A stretch of DNA of 64,000 bases from Azospirillum sp. TSA2s (GCF_004923315.1 NZ_CP039645.1:539001-603000), one strand, 5' to 3'. Positions 44,933 to 53,808 are shown, counted from the stretch's first letter. The notes: generated from the letters alone by a model not told the origin. Made by a program: numbers and translations.

Positions 44933-45304
44933 ATGAAGCACTTCACGACCCTGCCCCTGACCGGCCTTGCGTTGGCTGCCGGCCTCGCCATTGCCGCAAT
45001 GCCCGCTTCGGCCCAGACCGGCAGCAACTCGAACGACAATTCCACTGGCACCACCACCCAGAACGCTCCGGCCGGGACCAGCGGACAGCTGCCGCCCGAC
45101 TCCCTGCCCGGCAAGCGCCAGGGCGCCATCGGTGGTGCGCCGGTGTCGCAGGGCAGTTCCGGCTCCTCGACCGAAGGCACCACCTCGCCGACCGGAAAGC
45201 TGCCAGACGATTCCCTGCTGAAGGAGCGTCAGGGGACGATCGGCGGGCATCCGGTCACCCAGGGCGGCTCGGGCCAATCGGATGACAAGAAGGACGAGCA
45301 ATAG
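44933..45304 (+). CDS. Small secreted protein with internal repeat
   Basis: This 123-residue protein has a clear signal peptide (to PASAQ) and a hydrophilic, probably disordered mature part. Two copies of a unit of about 25 residues are visible: LPPDSLPGKRQGAIGGAPVS and LPDDSLLKERQGTIGGHPVT, each followed by QG and a Ser-rich linker. There is no cysteine or catalytic motif. The function is unknown. It is preceded by CCCGGAGACATGCG, the ATG at 44928 being a dead end. It lies between the propeller and fae. Confidence 0.6.
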   Translation: MKHFTTLPLTGLALAAGLAIAAMPASAQTGSNSNDNSTGTTTQNAPAGTSGQLPPDSLPGKRQGAIGGAPVSQGSSGSSTEGTTSPTGKLPDDSLLKERQGTIGGHPVTQGGSGQSDDKKDEQ

Positions 45305-45457
45305 CCGGCACCTCTCGCCCGGCTTCGTGACGTGATCGCGGCCGCTGCCACCGAAGATGGGGTAGCACTGTCCGAAAGGCCGTGCCATCCCGGTCAGGAC
45401 CAGGGAAGCGGGAAGGCGGCGGCTGCGATTTCAAGTTACTCCGAACCTCTTTTGAGA

Positions 45458-45476
45458 GTTTGTTAGCAAAACAAAC
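45458..45476. promoter_or_regulatory. Inverted repeat upstream of fae
   Basis: GTTTGTT and AACAAAC form an exact seven-base dyad with a five-base spacer, in an AT-rich island 142 bases before fae. It contains TGTTAGC, also present next to the dyad at 37705-37711. The 45305-45618 gap holds no other recognisable feature, so this is the best candidate control site for fae. Confidence 0.4.
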
Positions 45477-45618
45477 AAGATGCCATAATGGCTGCCGTGA
45501 CCGACGCCGTGCCCGCAGGTATCCAGTGAACAGTCATGCTGGATCCGTGTGGCCGGCGTGCCCCGCATGACCTGCGGCGGTCCTCCAATGATTTCAAAAT
45601 GCATGGGAGAAAGCGGCG

Positions 45619-46149
45619 ATGGGCATGTGGCAGGGGTCATCCCCGAAAATCAATCGTGTGCTGGTGGGCGAATCGCTGGTCGGCGACGGCAATGAGGTCG
45701 CGCATATCGACCTGATCATGGGACCGCGCGGCAGTGCCGCCGAAACCGCCTTCTGCAATGCGCTGACCAACAACAAGGACGGCTTCACCAGCCTTCTGGC
45801 GGTCATCGCCCCCAATCTGCAATGCAAGCCCTCGACCATCCTGTTCAACAAGGTGACGATCAAGGGCGCGGAGCAGGCGGTGCAAATGTTCGGCCCGGCC
45901 CAGCACGGCGTCGCCAAAGCGGTCGCCGACTGCGTCGCCGCAGGAACCATCCCGCAGGACGAGATCGACAACATCTTCATCTGTGTCGGCGTCTTCATCC
46001 ATTGGGAGGCCAAGGACAACGCCAAGATCCAGGATTACAATTACCGCGCCACCAAGGAAGCGATCGAACGCGCGGTGTCGGGATTCCCGACCCTCAAGGA
46101 TCTGCTGAACCAGAAGGATTCGGCAAAGCATCCGTTCGCCGCCGGCTAA
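45619..46149 (+). CDS. fae: Formaldehyde-activating enzyme
   Basis: This 176-residue Fae catalyses condensation of formaldehyde with tetrahydromethanopterin to methylene-H4MPT, feeding MtdB. The sequence is very conserved: [20 protein letters not shown] (with the catalytic histidine, H29 here), [39 protein letters not shown] and the C-terminal HPFAA. ATG 45619 has GGGAGA eight bases upstream, giving an N-terminus slightly longer than usual. It is preceded by a 314-base gap, so it probably has its own promoter. Confidence 0.95.
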   Translation: MGMWQGSSPKINRVLVGESLVGDGNEVAHIDLIMGPRGSAAETAFCNALTNNKDGFTSLLAVIAPNLQCKPSTILFNKVTIKGAEQAVQMFGPAQHGVAKAVADCVAAGTIPQDEIDNIFICVGVFIHWEAKDNAKIQDYNYRATKEAIERAVSGFPTLKDLLNQKDSAKHPFAAG

Positions 46150-46172
46150 AGGCCGATAGCACCCAACCGGAT

Positions 46173-46199
46173 GGCGGCGGCCGTGATGCGGTCGCCGCC
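46173..46199 (+). terminator. Strong hairpin after fae
   Basis: GGCGGCGGCC and GGTCGCCGCC pair over ten positions (one G-U) around the loop GTGATGC, 24 bases after the fae stop. There is no T tract. It is a likely transcription end or mRNA-stabilising structure. Confidence 0.5.
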
Positions 46200-46314
46200 C
46201 TTCCGGTGCTGTTGCAAAGTCGGCCGCATTTTCCGGCCACGGTCGAGCGATGTCAGCCAATCGCCCTCGGTCCGAGAGATAGGGTGGACTCCGGCGGACG
46301 GATTCATGCCGCGC

Positions 46315-46330
46315 CCTGCCGATCGGCAGG
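46315..46330. promoter_or_regulatory. 16-base perfect palindrome between fae and pqqA
   Basis: CCTGCCGATCGGCAGG is a perfect palindrome in the middle of the 516-base gap before pqqA. The downstream 46380-46650 part is unusually AT-rich for this window and contains no ORF that I can support. The palindrome is a candidate operator for pqqA. Confidence 0.35.
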
Positions 46331-46665
46331 AAAGGACGGAATACCTTCAGTTCACTGGACATTTTTGCGATCGCCATAGCTGGCAGATCTCACGTCAAGC
46401 GGTCCAGGCCGAACCCCACGGGATTTTACGAAACTCGACAACTCTTTCAACATCGTGCCAGATCAGCGGCTATTTCATAGAATTATTCCAGTTCCAATGA
46501 AGGAACCGTGCAACGACCATTTTGCGCCGCACAAAGAACTAGCCATAATTCTCACGGCACTATCCGTTGGGGTTATGGTCGCTCCATGGCGGCACGGGTA
46601 CAATTTCCTAATGGGCTCCACCCGGCAATCCTGCCTGATCGCCCATTTCAGCGGAGGAAGCGGAC

Positions 46666-46746
46666 ATGAAGACTTGGCGCAAGCCGACGATTGTCGAGAT
46701 TTCTGTCGGGACCGAGATCAACGCCTACGCCTGCGCCGGTTTGTAA
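46666..46746 (+). CDS. pqqA: PQQ precursor peptide PqqA
   Basis: This 26-residue peptide has the PqqA layout: an N-terminal W.KP segment (KTWRKP), then VGTEINAY with the Glu17 and Tyr21 residues, spaced E-X3-Y, that PqqE cross-links to make the PQQ skeleton, and a short ACAGL tail. EINAY is close to the EINSY form of other alphaproteobacteria. GGAGG lies eight bases before the ATG. No pqqB, C, D or E follows; the next gene is convergent. PQQ is the cofactor of XoxF in this window. Confidence 0.8.
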   Translation: MKTWRKPTIVEISVGTEINAYACAGL

Positions 46747-46819
46747 CCGGCGCATCCAATTGGCAAGGGTGACCCTTCCCTCAAACATCCGTCCACGCTT
46801 TCCACTCATGATGTTCCAC

Positions 46820-47656
46820 TCAGGCCGGCCGCGGCTCGAAATGGGCGAAGAACTGCCCGGTGCCGTCAGGTGCGCTCGCATCATAATGCAACGCGCAGAG
46901 CCGCAGCCGGCCGGCATCGCCCAACTCCGGGCCTGACAGCATGCTGTGAAAACTCTCTCCACCGAGCAGGCGATGCGCGGTGGTGAGATACAGCCGCGAA
47001 AGCCTGCCGTCCCGCAACATTGTGTCGAGCATCCGCGGTCCCGTCAGCAGATAGAGGCTGCGGAAGCCCATGCTGCCCAGTTCGCGGACCAATGGCCCGC
47101 CGTCCACCGACATTCCCGCTCCAGCAACCAGCACCTCGTAACCGGCGGCGCGCCAGTTGGCGATCCGGTCGGGCGGCGCCCCGGCACCGGTGGCGATGAT
47201 TACGCGCTGACCATGGCGCGCCGGCGAGTCCGGCATCGGGAACTCCAGGCTGGCACTGGCGACGACCACGGCCGGCTGCGGCGGCAGGCCGTTGTCCGCG
47301 CGCCACTGCGCAAGCTCCCATGTCGCCTCCTGCACACCGACCTGCAGAACATCGTCCAGCCGCCCGGCCGCGAGGTCACGCAGATAGCCGCCATGGGTGA
47401 CGAGACAATCCGCCTGTGCCTGAAGTTCGAGGAACAGCCGGAAGTCGTTGCCGCTGACCAGCCCGGCCGGCAGCCGACTCTCCCCGGTGACGGGATCGTG
47501 CAACGCGATGCGTCCGTCCAGACTGCCGACGAAGCTGGCATAGACGAAGGGAGCATCGGCACTCCCCCGCTCATGCAGACGGTGGGCGAGATAGGCGCCG
47601 GGAAGCGCGATTTCCTCCGGTGCGCCGGGAAAGAGGCGGAGCATGCGTGCGGTCAT
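46820..47656 (-). CDS. RibD C-terminal/DHFR-fold reductase
   Basis: This 278-residue reductase has the RibD C-terminal fold. Features are YASFVGSLDGRIALHDPVTG (about residues 40-60), NDFRLFLELQAQADCLVTHGG, and a late LTGPRMLDTMLRDGRLSRLYLTT. Such enzymes reduce pterin- or pyrimidine-type substrates with NADPH. Beside H4MPT genes, a dihydromethanopterin reductase role (DmrA-like) is plausible but unproven. ATG 47656 overlaps the upstream ATP-grasp gene by four bases. Confidence 0.72.
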   Translation of the reverse strand: MTARMLRLFPGAPEEIALPGAYLAHRLHERGSADAPFVYASFVGSLDGRIALHDPVTGESRLPAGLVSGNDFRLFLELQAQADCLVTHGGYLRDLAAGRLDDVLQVGVQEATWELAQWRADNGLPPQPAVVVASASLEFPMPDSPARHGQRVIIATGAGAPPDRIANWRAAGYEVLVAGAGMSVDGGPLVRELGSMGFRSLYLLTGPRMLDTMLRDGRLSRLYLTTAHRLLGGESFHSMLSGPELGDAGRLRLCALHYDASAPDGTGQFFAHFEPRPA

Positions 47657-48561
47657 CGCGGCCCTCCCGGCACGGCGGCATCGACCCGGCGAAGGAAATC
47701 CGCGGCAAGCGCATCGGCGATGTCGATTTTGCTGACCGACTGCAATCCCTGCCAAGCGGGCATCGAGTTGACTTCCAGCACCAGCCAGCGGTTTTCGTCG
47801 CCGGGAGCGGGAATGAGATCGACGCCGGCATAGTCCGCGCCGACCGCGGCGGCGGCCCGCACCGCCAGTTCGGCGACGGCACCTTCGGGGACCAACGCCT
47901 CGCAGCTTGCACCCTGATGGACATTCGTGATCCAGCTGCGGCCATGGCGGATCATTGCCGCCACCGCAACGCCGCCCACCACGAAGACCCGGCAGTCGCG
48001 CCATTCGCCCTCCCGGCGCGGCGGCACGAAGGGCTGCAGGTAATAGACGCCGGCGACGGCTTCGGGCTCCGGCACCTCGTCCGGCCGCGACAGGCGGCGC
48101 AGACCGCGCCCTTGGGCGCCGAACAGCGGCTTCAACACGCAATCCGGCGAGTCGGCCACCGCGGCGCGGGCCAGTTCGGCGGACTGGACGGCCACGGACG
48201 GTGGCGTCGGCAGGCCGGCATGGGCCAGCAGGAAGCTGGTGGTGCTCTTGTCCACACAGCGCTCGATGGCGCGCGCGGTGTTGTAGACCGGCACCCCCAG
48301 ACGATCCAGCGCATGGAGCACCCCCAGCCGCAGGGTCACCTGTTCGAAACTGCCCTGCCCGACCACGCGCACGAAGGCACCGGACGGCAGCGTATCGCCG
48401 AACCCCGGCAGCAGAAGCCCCGTCTCGGTCCGTCCGACGGCGAAGCCACAGCCGTTCAGCGGCACGCGCCGGCATTCGACTCCCCGGCGTGTGATCGCCC
48501 GCTCCAGCCGCGCCGCATGCCAGTCGGCCCCGTCGGTGAACAAAGCGACCACATCGGTCAT
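47653..48561 (-). CDS. RimK-like ATP-grasp ligase
   Basis: This 302-residue ATP-grasp enzyme is of the RimK/MptN type. Visible are the N-terminal DVVALFTDGADWHAARL, the nucleotide lysine in DCVLKPLFGAQGRGL, the acidic metal motif in GVDLIPAP and LVLEVNSMPAW. Archaeal relatives add glutamate to tetrahydromethanopterin or F420, and methylotroph H4MPT clusters contain a similar ligase. The substrate is inferred from context. It is coupled by overlaps on both sides (48558-48561 and 47653-47656). Confidence 0.8.
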   Translation of the reverse strand: MTDVVALFTDGADWHAARLERAITRRGVECRRVPLNGCGFAVGRTETGLLLPGFGDTLPSGAFVRVVGQGSFEQVTLRLGVLHALDRLGVPVYNTARAIERCVDKSTTSFLLAHAGLPTPPSVAVQSAELARAAVADSPDCVLKPLFGAQGRGLRRLSRPDEVPEPEAVAGVYYLQPFVPPRREGEWRDCRVFVVGGVAVAAMIRHGRSWITNVHQGASCEALVPEGAVAELAVRAAAAVGADYAGVDLIPAPGDENRWLVLEVNSMPAWQGLQSVSKIDIADALAADFLRRVDAAVPGGPR

Positions 48562-49709
48562 GCTGCCTCCGCCAAAGCATGGTGCAAATACAGCTCACGC
48601 GCACGCCGGCCGGCAAGGCGGCGGGCTTCCTTCATATCGGGTCCATCTGCAATCACGGTACAAAGCGGAGCGCCCGCAGGAATGCGCGCGGGCGTGCGCG
48701 GACGGTCGGCGGTCCAATCCGGCCAGCACAAGCCATCCTGAAGCAGGATCGGCGCGGCGCTGTAGACCACCAGGGCGGCGCGGCAGCCGGTGAGCGGCGG
48801 CAACCCCGAAGGCAACGTCCCGGCGCAGGCGGCCAGATGCAGGCTGAACAGGCTGGGCATCGGCGGCCGGTCGAACAGGTCGAGCGTCGCACCCGGCCGC
48901 GGATTGATCTCCAGCAGGCACCAGCCGGCCGGTCCCGCCAGGAAATCGGCGCTGTTGAGCCCGACCAGCCCCACCGCGGCGGCGATCCGCGACACCGCAT
49001 CGATCATCGCCGCGGCGGTCCCGCCGGCAGCCGGCATGGGGCCGACCGCTCCGCCATAGCGGTAGGGTTGGCCGGGAGCCGGCGCCACCCATTGCCGGCT
49101 GAATCCGATTGGCAGCACACGGCGGCCATCGGCCAGGAACAGCAGGGACACCGGACGCCCGGCGCTGCGGCGCTGAGCATAATGGCCGGTCGTCAATCGT
49201 GAGGAGGCCGGCCGGATGTGAGCGCCGCCGCTGGCGCCCGCACGCTTCATCAGCCAGCCCCCGGCATCGGCCGGCGGCGCCGTGGCGACCTCCGGATGCG
49301 GAATGCCGAGGCCGGCAAGCAGGTCTGCGAAGGCGAACGGGTCCTTCAGCCGCGCCACCGTTTCCGCCCGATTGCCGATCACCGGCCGGCTGCGCGCCAG
49401 TGCCGTCAGCAGTTCGGGCCGATCCTCGAACCCGGCGCCATAGACCAGCGGCAGCCGGGACAAATCCGGCGCGGCCAGCGCCCGCCGCAATGCCGCAACG
49501 GGAATGCGCAGCTGCCGTGACGGCAGGGTCCGGCAAGGAGCGGCCATGGCGGCTGTATCGGTATCGGCGAACAGGTCCAGGGCAGCGACGCTCCGCCCGC
49601 CGCGGCAGGCGCTTGCCACCAGTGCCCGCGCCGACAACGCCACCACCACGAATTCCGGGACTGCCGTCGCGGTCAAGCTCCGCTCCTCCTGCGAAAGCAT
49701 CTTGAACAT
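48558..49709 (-). CDS. ATP-grasp ligase, candidate methanofuran synthesis
   Basis: This 383-residue ATP-grasp carboligase-like protein has an N-terminal pre-ATP-grasp domain, KRAGASGGAHIRPA in the ATP-binding region and VGLNSADFLAGPAGWCLLEI followed by NPRPGATLDLFD. It resembles tyramine-glutamate ligase (MfnD)-like proteins in methylotroph clusters; this assignment is tentative. ATG 49709 lacks a strong Shine-Dalgarno. An in-frame TTG further in is preceded by AGGAGG, so the true N-terminus may be about 11 residues shorter. It heads the minus-strand operon. Confidence 0.72.
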   Translation of the reverse strand: MFKMLSQEERSLTATAVPEFVVVALSARALVASACRGGRSVAALDLFADTDTAAMAAPCRTLPSRQLRIPVAALRRALAAPDLSRLPLVYGAGFEDRPELLTALARSRPVIGNRAETVARLKDPFAFADLLAGLGIPHPEVATAPPADAGGWLMKRAGASGGAHIRPASSRLTTGHYAQRRSAGRPVSLLFLADGRRVLPIGFSRQWVAPAPGQPYRYGGAVGPMPAAGGTAAAMIDAVSRIAAAVGLVGLNSADFLAGPAGWCLLEINPRPGATLDLFDRPPMPSLFSLHLAACAGTLPSGLPPLTGCRAALVVYSAAPILLQDGLCWPDWTADRPRTPARIPAGAPLCTVIADGPDMKEARRLAGRRARELYLHHALAEAA

Positions 49710-49712
49710 TCA

Positions 49713-49754
49713 TTTGCAATCCCAACAATCATGCGCAGCAGCCATCTTTGCAAT
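49713..49754. repeat. TTTGCAAT direct repeat between divergent operons
   Basis: TTTGCAAT occurs at 49713-49720 and 49747-49754, in the 140-base gap between the ATP-grasp operon (minus) and the ABC transporter (plus). It may mark a shared control region. Only position and repetition support it. Confidence 0.25.
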
Positions 49755-49849
49755 GACCCTTCCGAACAACGGCCCGTGCCGCCCGCCCGATGCCGCCAAG
49801 GGATCGCTGCTTGGGTCCGGAGCAGGGTACCCGCCTGGGGGAAGACTGG

Positions 49850-50638
49850 ATGTACGAAGCCGTGATGCCTGCGGACCCTCCATCGATTCCCGCGATCCAC
49901 GGCCCTCCCGCCTTGGCCGTGGAGGAGCTGAGCCACAGCTTCGGCAAGCGGGTGGCGCTGGACAACGTGTCCTTCGCCGTGCAGCCGGGTGGCTTCACCA
50001 TGCTGCTCGGTCTGAATGGGGCGGGAAAGACCACGCTGTTCTCCCTGATCACCCGGCTCTATTCCAACCGCACCGGCGCCATCCGCATCTTCGGCTTCGA
50101 CCTGCGGCGCCAGCCGACCCGCGCGCTGGAGCGGATCGGCGTAGTGTTCCAGCAGCCGACGCTCGACCTCGACCTGACCGTCCGTCAGAACCTGCGCTAC
50201 CATGGCGGCCTGCATGGAATGGCGCCATCCGACTGCGAAGCCCGTGCGCGGGAGGAGTTGGCCCGCATCGGACTGGCGGAGCGCGCCGACGACAAGGTCC
50301 GGGCATTGTCCGGCGGCCAGCGGCGGCGGGTGGAGATCGCCCGCGCCCTGATACACCGGCCGAACCTGCTGCTGCTCGACGAGCCGACGGTCGGTCTGGA
50401 TACCGAATCGCGCCGTCAAATCCTTGGCCATGTCCGCGCACTCTGTCGCGAGCAGGGGCTGGCGGTGCTGTGGGCCACCCACCTGTTGGACGAGGCGAGG
50501 GACGAGGACTCCGTCGTCATTCTGCATCAGGGACTGCTGCGCGCCTCCGGCAGCGTGCGCGCGGTCTGCGCCGGGTCGGGCGCCGCCACCCTGCCCATCG
50601 CCTTCGCCGCATTGACGACCGGGGAGCGCCGGACATGA
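49850..50638 (+). CDS. Quinoprotein-associated ABC transporter ATPase
   Basis: This 262-residue ABC ATPase has Walker A GLNGAGKTT, Q-loop FQQPTLDLD, signature LSGGQRRR, Walker B LLLLDEPTVGLD and the switch histidine in WATHLLDEA. It is the ATPase type that accompanies PQQ-dependent alcohol dehydrogenases (as in ped and xox clusters). ATG 49850 has GGGGGAAG upstream. It overlaps the permease gene by four bases. Substrate and direction are unknown; the fold resembles ABC-2 exporters. Confidence 0.88.
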   Translation: MYEAVMPADPPSIPAIHGPPALAVEELSHSFGKRVALDNVSFAVQPGGFTMLLGLNGAGKTTLFSLITRLYSNRTGAIRIFGFDLRRQPTRALERIGVVFQQPTLDLDLTVRQNLRYHGGLHGMAPSDCEARAREELARIGLAERADDKVRALSGGQRRRVEIARALIHRPNLLLLDEPTVGLDTESRRQILGHVRALCREQGLAVLWATHLLDEARDEDSVVILHQGLLRASGSVRAVCAGSGAATLPIAFAALTTGERRT

Positions 50639-51450
50639 GCGCCGCCACCTATTGGTACTGCCTGCGCAGCATCATCGTGCGCGAGGGGCTGCGCTTCCTG
50701 CACCAGCGCGAACGCTTCTTCGCCGCACTGGTCCGGCCGCTGGTCTGGCTGGCGATCTTCGCCGTCGGTTTCCGCGCCGTGCTGGGCGTGTCGATCATCC
50801 CGCCCTACGAGACCTACATCCTCTACGACGAATATGTCGTGCCCGGCCTGGTCGCGATGATCCAGCTGTTCAACGGCATGCAGAACTCCCTGTCGATGGT
50901 CTACGACCGCGAGATGGGGAGCATGCGGACGCTGCTGGTCAGTCCGCTGCCGCGCTGGTACCTGCTGGTCGCCAAGCTGCTGGCCGGCGTCGCGGTGTCG
51001 ATCGCGCAGGTCTATGTTTTTCTCGGCATCGCATGGCTGTGGGGGGTGGAGCCGCCGCCGCTGGGCTATCTCGCGGCCTTGCCGGCACTGCTGCTCAGCG
51101 GGCTGATGCTGGGAGCGCTCGGCCTGCTGCTGTCATCCTTCGTCAAACAGCTGGAGAATTTCGCCGGGGTGATGAATTTCGTGATCTTCCCGATGTTCTT
51201 CGCCTCCTCCGCCCTCTATCCGCTCTGGCGCATCAAGGAGGGCAGTCCGACGCTGTACCAGATCGCCGCCTGGAACCCCTTCACCCAGGCGGTCGAACTG
51301 ATCCGCTTCAGCCTGTATCTCCGAGTCGACGTGACGGCGCTGCTGTGGGTGACCGGCTGTCTGGCGCTGTTCCTGGGAGCGGCGGTTCTGGCCTACGATC
51401 CCGGGCGCGGCTTCTGGGCGCGGCGGGGTGGACCGGCCGAACAGACCTGA
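50635..51450 (+). CDS. Quinoprotein-associated ABC-2 permease
   Basis: This 271-residue ABC-2 type permease has six predicted helices. Features are RERFFAALVRPLVWLAIF, GLVAMIQLFNGMQNSLSMVYDRE and MNFVIFPMFFASSALYPLW. It corresponds to the PedC-like permease in quinoprotein clusters. With the ATPase it probably moves a small molecule or lipid across the inner membrane, perhaps for metal, cofactor or product homeostasis. Its stop is followed by a 399-base gap before xoxF. Confidence 0.88.
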   Translation: MSAATYWYCLRSIIVREGLRFLHQRERFFAALVRPLVWLAIFAVGFRAVLGVSIIPPYETYILYDEYVVPGLVAMIQLFNGMQNSLSMVYDREMGSMRTLLVSPLPRWYLLVAKLLAGVAVSIAQVYVFLGIAWLWGVEPPPLGYLAALPALLLSGLMLGALGLLLSSFVKQLENFAGVMNFVIFPMFFASSALYPLWRIKEGSPTLYQIAAWNPFTQAVELIRFSLYLRVDVTALLWVTGCLALFLGAAVLAYDPGRGFWARRGGPAEQT

Positions 51451-51613
51451 TACTGCGAGCTGAAGCTCGGCCGCTTCCACCAATTGAGTAACACTTCTGC
51501 GCCGTTCCCTCCGTTATTTCGCTTCTTCCAAAAACTTTCGAACGGTAGCGGAAAATAATCTTCACAGCCTATCTTTGTTTAAGCACACTGAATGTCAGCG
51601 TCGCCAACATAGT

Positions 51614-51635
51614 GCGGGGCAGTTTAGAACCCCGC
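51614..51635. terminator. Hairpin upstream of xoxF
   Basis: GCGGGG and CCCCGC pair around a ten-base AT-rich loop, between the ABC permease and xoxF. It may end the ABC transcript or form part of the xoxF leader. The remainder of the 51451-51849 gap is AT-richer than its neighbours and shows no ORF. The xoxF promoter should lie here, but no consensus boxes are convincing. Confidence 0.35.
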
Positions 51636-51849
51636 CAACGGTCGTGATCCGGCATTTTCGACCGGCGCGCCTGCGATGCCGCAGCAGTTTGAATGCGGAG
51701 CGTCGGTGATCCATTCGCCCGACGCTCCCGGCCTACGTCACGCATCGATTGTCGAGGGAGAACGCCCTCTCAAAGACCGCATTTTACCAAAGCAGCCGCC
51801 TGCCGCCGCACAGTCCCTGGGACAACCGCCAAAAAACGGGAGGAAACAC

Positions 51850-53685
51850 ATGAACCCCTTTGTGCGCTGTCTGCTCGTCACCGCCGCGATCCAGGCGGCC
51901 ACCATCACAGTCGCCACCGGCGCTTTCGCCAACGACGACATCATGAAGAACCAGAAGGATCCGGCGAACTGGGCGTTGCAGCTCGGCAACTATGCCGGCC
52001 AGCGTTACAGTACGCTCGACCAGATCACCCCCAGCAATGTGAAGAACCTGCGGCCGGTGTGGCAGTTCTCCACCGGTGTGCTCCGCGGTCACGAAGGCGG
52101 TCCCATCGTCGTCGGCGACACGATGTACATCTCCACGCCGTTCCCCAACATCGTCTACGCGCTCGACCTCAACGACAACGGCCGCATCAAGTGGAAGTAT
52201 GAGCCCAAGCAGGATTCGTCGGTCATCCCGGTGATGTGCTGCGACACCGTCACCCGCGGCGTCGCGGTGGCCGGCAACAAGCTGTTCCTGGGACAGGCCG
52301 ACAACACGCTGGTGGCGCTGGACACCGAAACCGGCAAGGTTCTGTGGTCGGCCAAGAACGGCGACGCCACCAAGGGCGAGACGCTGACCGCCGCCCCGCT
52401 GGTGGTGAAGGACAAGGTCTATGTCGGCATCAGCGGCGGCGAGTTCGGCGTGCGCGGCCATCTGACGGCATACGACATCAACACCGGCAAGATGGTGTGG
52501 CGGGCCTATTCGACCGGTCCCGACAAGGACGTGATGATCGACCCGCAGAAGACGATGATGCTCGGCAAGCCGATCGGCGAACCTGACCTGGGCGTCAAGA
52601 CCTGGCCGGCGGACCAGTGGAAGATCGGCGGCGGCACCACCTGGGGCTGGTACACCTACGATCCCGAACTGAACCTGATCTATTACGGCACCGGCAACCC
52701 GGGAACCTGGAACCCGACGCAACGCGCCGTCGACAAGGACCGGGCCAAGAGCGACAACAAATGGTCGATGACCATCTTCGCCCGCGATGCCGACACCGGG
52801 CAGGCGAAATGGGTGTTCCAGAAGACGCCCTTCGACGAATGGGACTATGACGGCGTCAACGAGAACATCCTGGCCGATGTCACCATCGGAGGAGCCAAGC
52901 GCAAGGCCCTGATCAACTTCGACCGCAACGGCTTTGCCTACACCATCGACCGCACCAACGGCGAGCTGCTGGTCGCGCAGAAGTACGATCCGTCCGTCAA
53001 TTGGGCGAGCGAGATCGACATGAAGACCGGGCGGCCGAAGGTGAACGACAAGTACAGCACGTTCGCCCAGGGCGAGGATCACAACACCACCGGCATCTGC
53101 CCGGCGGCGCTGGGATCCAAGGATCAGCAGCCGGCGTCCTACTCGCCGGACAGCGGCCTGATCTATGTGCCGACCAACCACATCTGCATGGATTACGAGC
53201 CGTTCAAGGTCGAGTATTCCGCCGGACAGCCCTATGTCGGCGCGACGCTCAGCATGTATCCGGCTCCGAATTCGCATGGCGGCATGGGCAATTTCATCGC
53301 CTGGGATCCGTCGGCCGGCAAGATCGTCTGGTCGAAGCCCGAGCGCTTCGCAGTGTGGAGCGGCGCCCTGTCGACCAAGGGCGGCGTTGGCTTCTACGGG
53401 ACTCTGGAAGGCTATCTGAAGGCGTTCGACCTGAAAGACGGCAAGGACCTGTACAACTTCAAGACCTCGTCCGGCATCATCGGCAACGTCAACACCTACA
53501 TGCACAAGGGCAAGCAGTATATCGCCGTGCTGTCGGGCGTCGGCGGCTGGGCCGGCATCGGCCTGGCGGCCGGACTGACCGGCGAGCAGGAAGGCCTGGG
53601 CGCGGTCGGCGCACACAAGGCGCTGGGCGAATACACCCAGCTGGGCGGCACGCTGACCGTCTTCGCGCTGCCCGACAACCAGTGA
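51850..53685 (+). CDS. xoxF: Lanthanide-dependent methanol dehydrogenase XoxF
   Basis: This 611-residue PQQ-containing periplasmic dehydrogenase oxidises methanol (and often formaldehyde). It has a signal peptide (cleavage near GAFA), the adjacent cysteine pair Cys130-Cys131 that forms the disulfide under PQQ, and propeller W-motifs. The catalytic D332 sits in [11 protein letters not shown]334 two residues on is the extra aspartate that distinguishes lanthanide enzymes from calcium MxaF. GEFGVRG and GTGNPGTWN supply other metal ligands. GGGAGGAAA precedes the ATG. A strong terminator follows, before xoxG. Confidence 0.96.
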   Translation: MNPFVRCLLVTAAIQAATITVATGAFANDDIMKNQKDPANWALQLGNYAGQRYSTLDQITPSNVKNLRPVWQFSTGVLRGHEGGPIVVGDTMYISTPFPNIVYALDLNDNGRIKWKYEPKQDSSVIPVMCCDTVTRGVAVAGNKLFLGQADNTLVALDTETGKVLWSAKNGDATKGETLTAAPLVVKDKVYVGISGGEFGVRGHLTAYDINTGKMVWRAYSTGPDKDVMIDPQKTMMLGKPIGEPDLGVKTWPADQWKIGGGTTWGWYTYDPELNLIYYGTGNPGTWNPTQRAVDKDRAKSDNKWSMTIFARDADTGQAKWVFQKTPFDEWDYDGVNENILADVTIGGAKRKALINFDRNGFAYTIDRTNGELLVAQKYDPSVNWASEIDMKTGRPKVNDKYSTFAQGEDHNTTGICPAALGSKDQQPASYSPDSGLIYVPTNHICMDYEPFKVEYSAGQPYVGATLSMYPAPNSHGGMGNFIAWDPSAGKIVWSKPERFAVWSGALSTKGGVGFYGTLEGYLKAFDLKDGKDLYNFKTSSGIIGNVNTYMHKGKQYIAVLSGVGGWAGIGLAAGLTGEQEGLGAVGAHKALGEYTQLGGTLTVFALPDNQ

Positions 53686-53719
53686 TGTGCCGGCAGAGAT
53701 GAACAGGCAGTGATGCACA

Positions 53720-53760
53720 GGCGGGCGCCGGTTCCCTCGAGGGCCGGAGCCCGCCCTTTT
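53720..53760 (+). terminator. Intrinsic terminator between xoxF and xoxG
   Basis: GGCGGGC pairs with GCCCGCC, with inner CCGG/CCGG and CCCT/AGGG pairs and a CTTTT tail (53756-53760). It is a textbook-like rho-independent terminator, 34 bases after the xoxF stop. Read-through would allow lower expression of xoxG and xoxJ. Confidence 0.7.
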
Positions 53761-53808
53761 CCAAGCTGATGGTGCCTATGCATGAAGGCAGTGGGGAGAA
53801 AGAGCAAG

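Noticed and set aside
46205..46220. GGTGCTGTTGCAAAGT resembles the terminal inverted repeat of IS6-family insertion sequences
   Set aside because: No matching second end, no target duplication and no transposase remnant were seen in the gap. A short match alone is not enough.
51850..53685. Calling the dehydrogenase MxaF (calcium type)
   Set aside because: The DYD motif with the second aspartate is the lanthanide signature, and mxaI and other mxa genes are absent.
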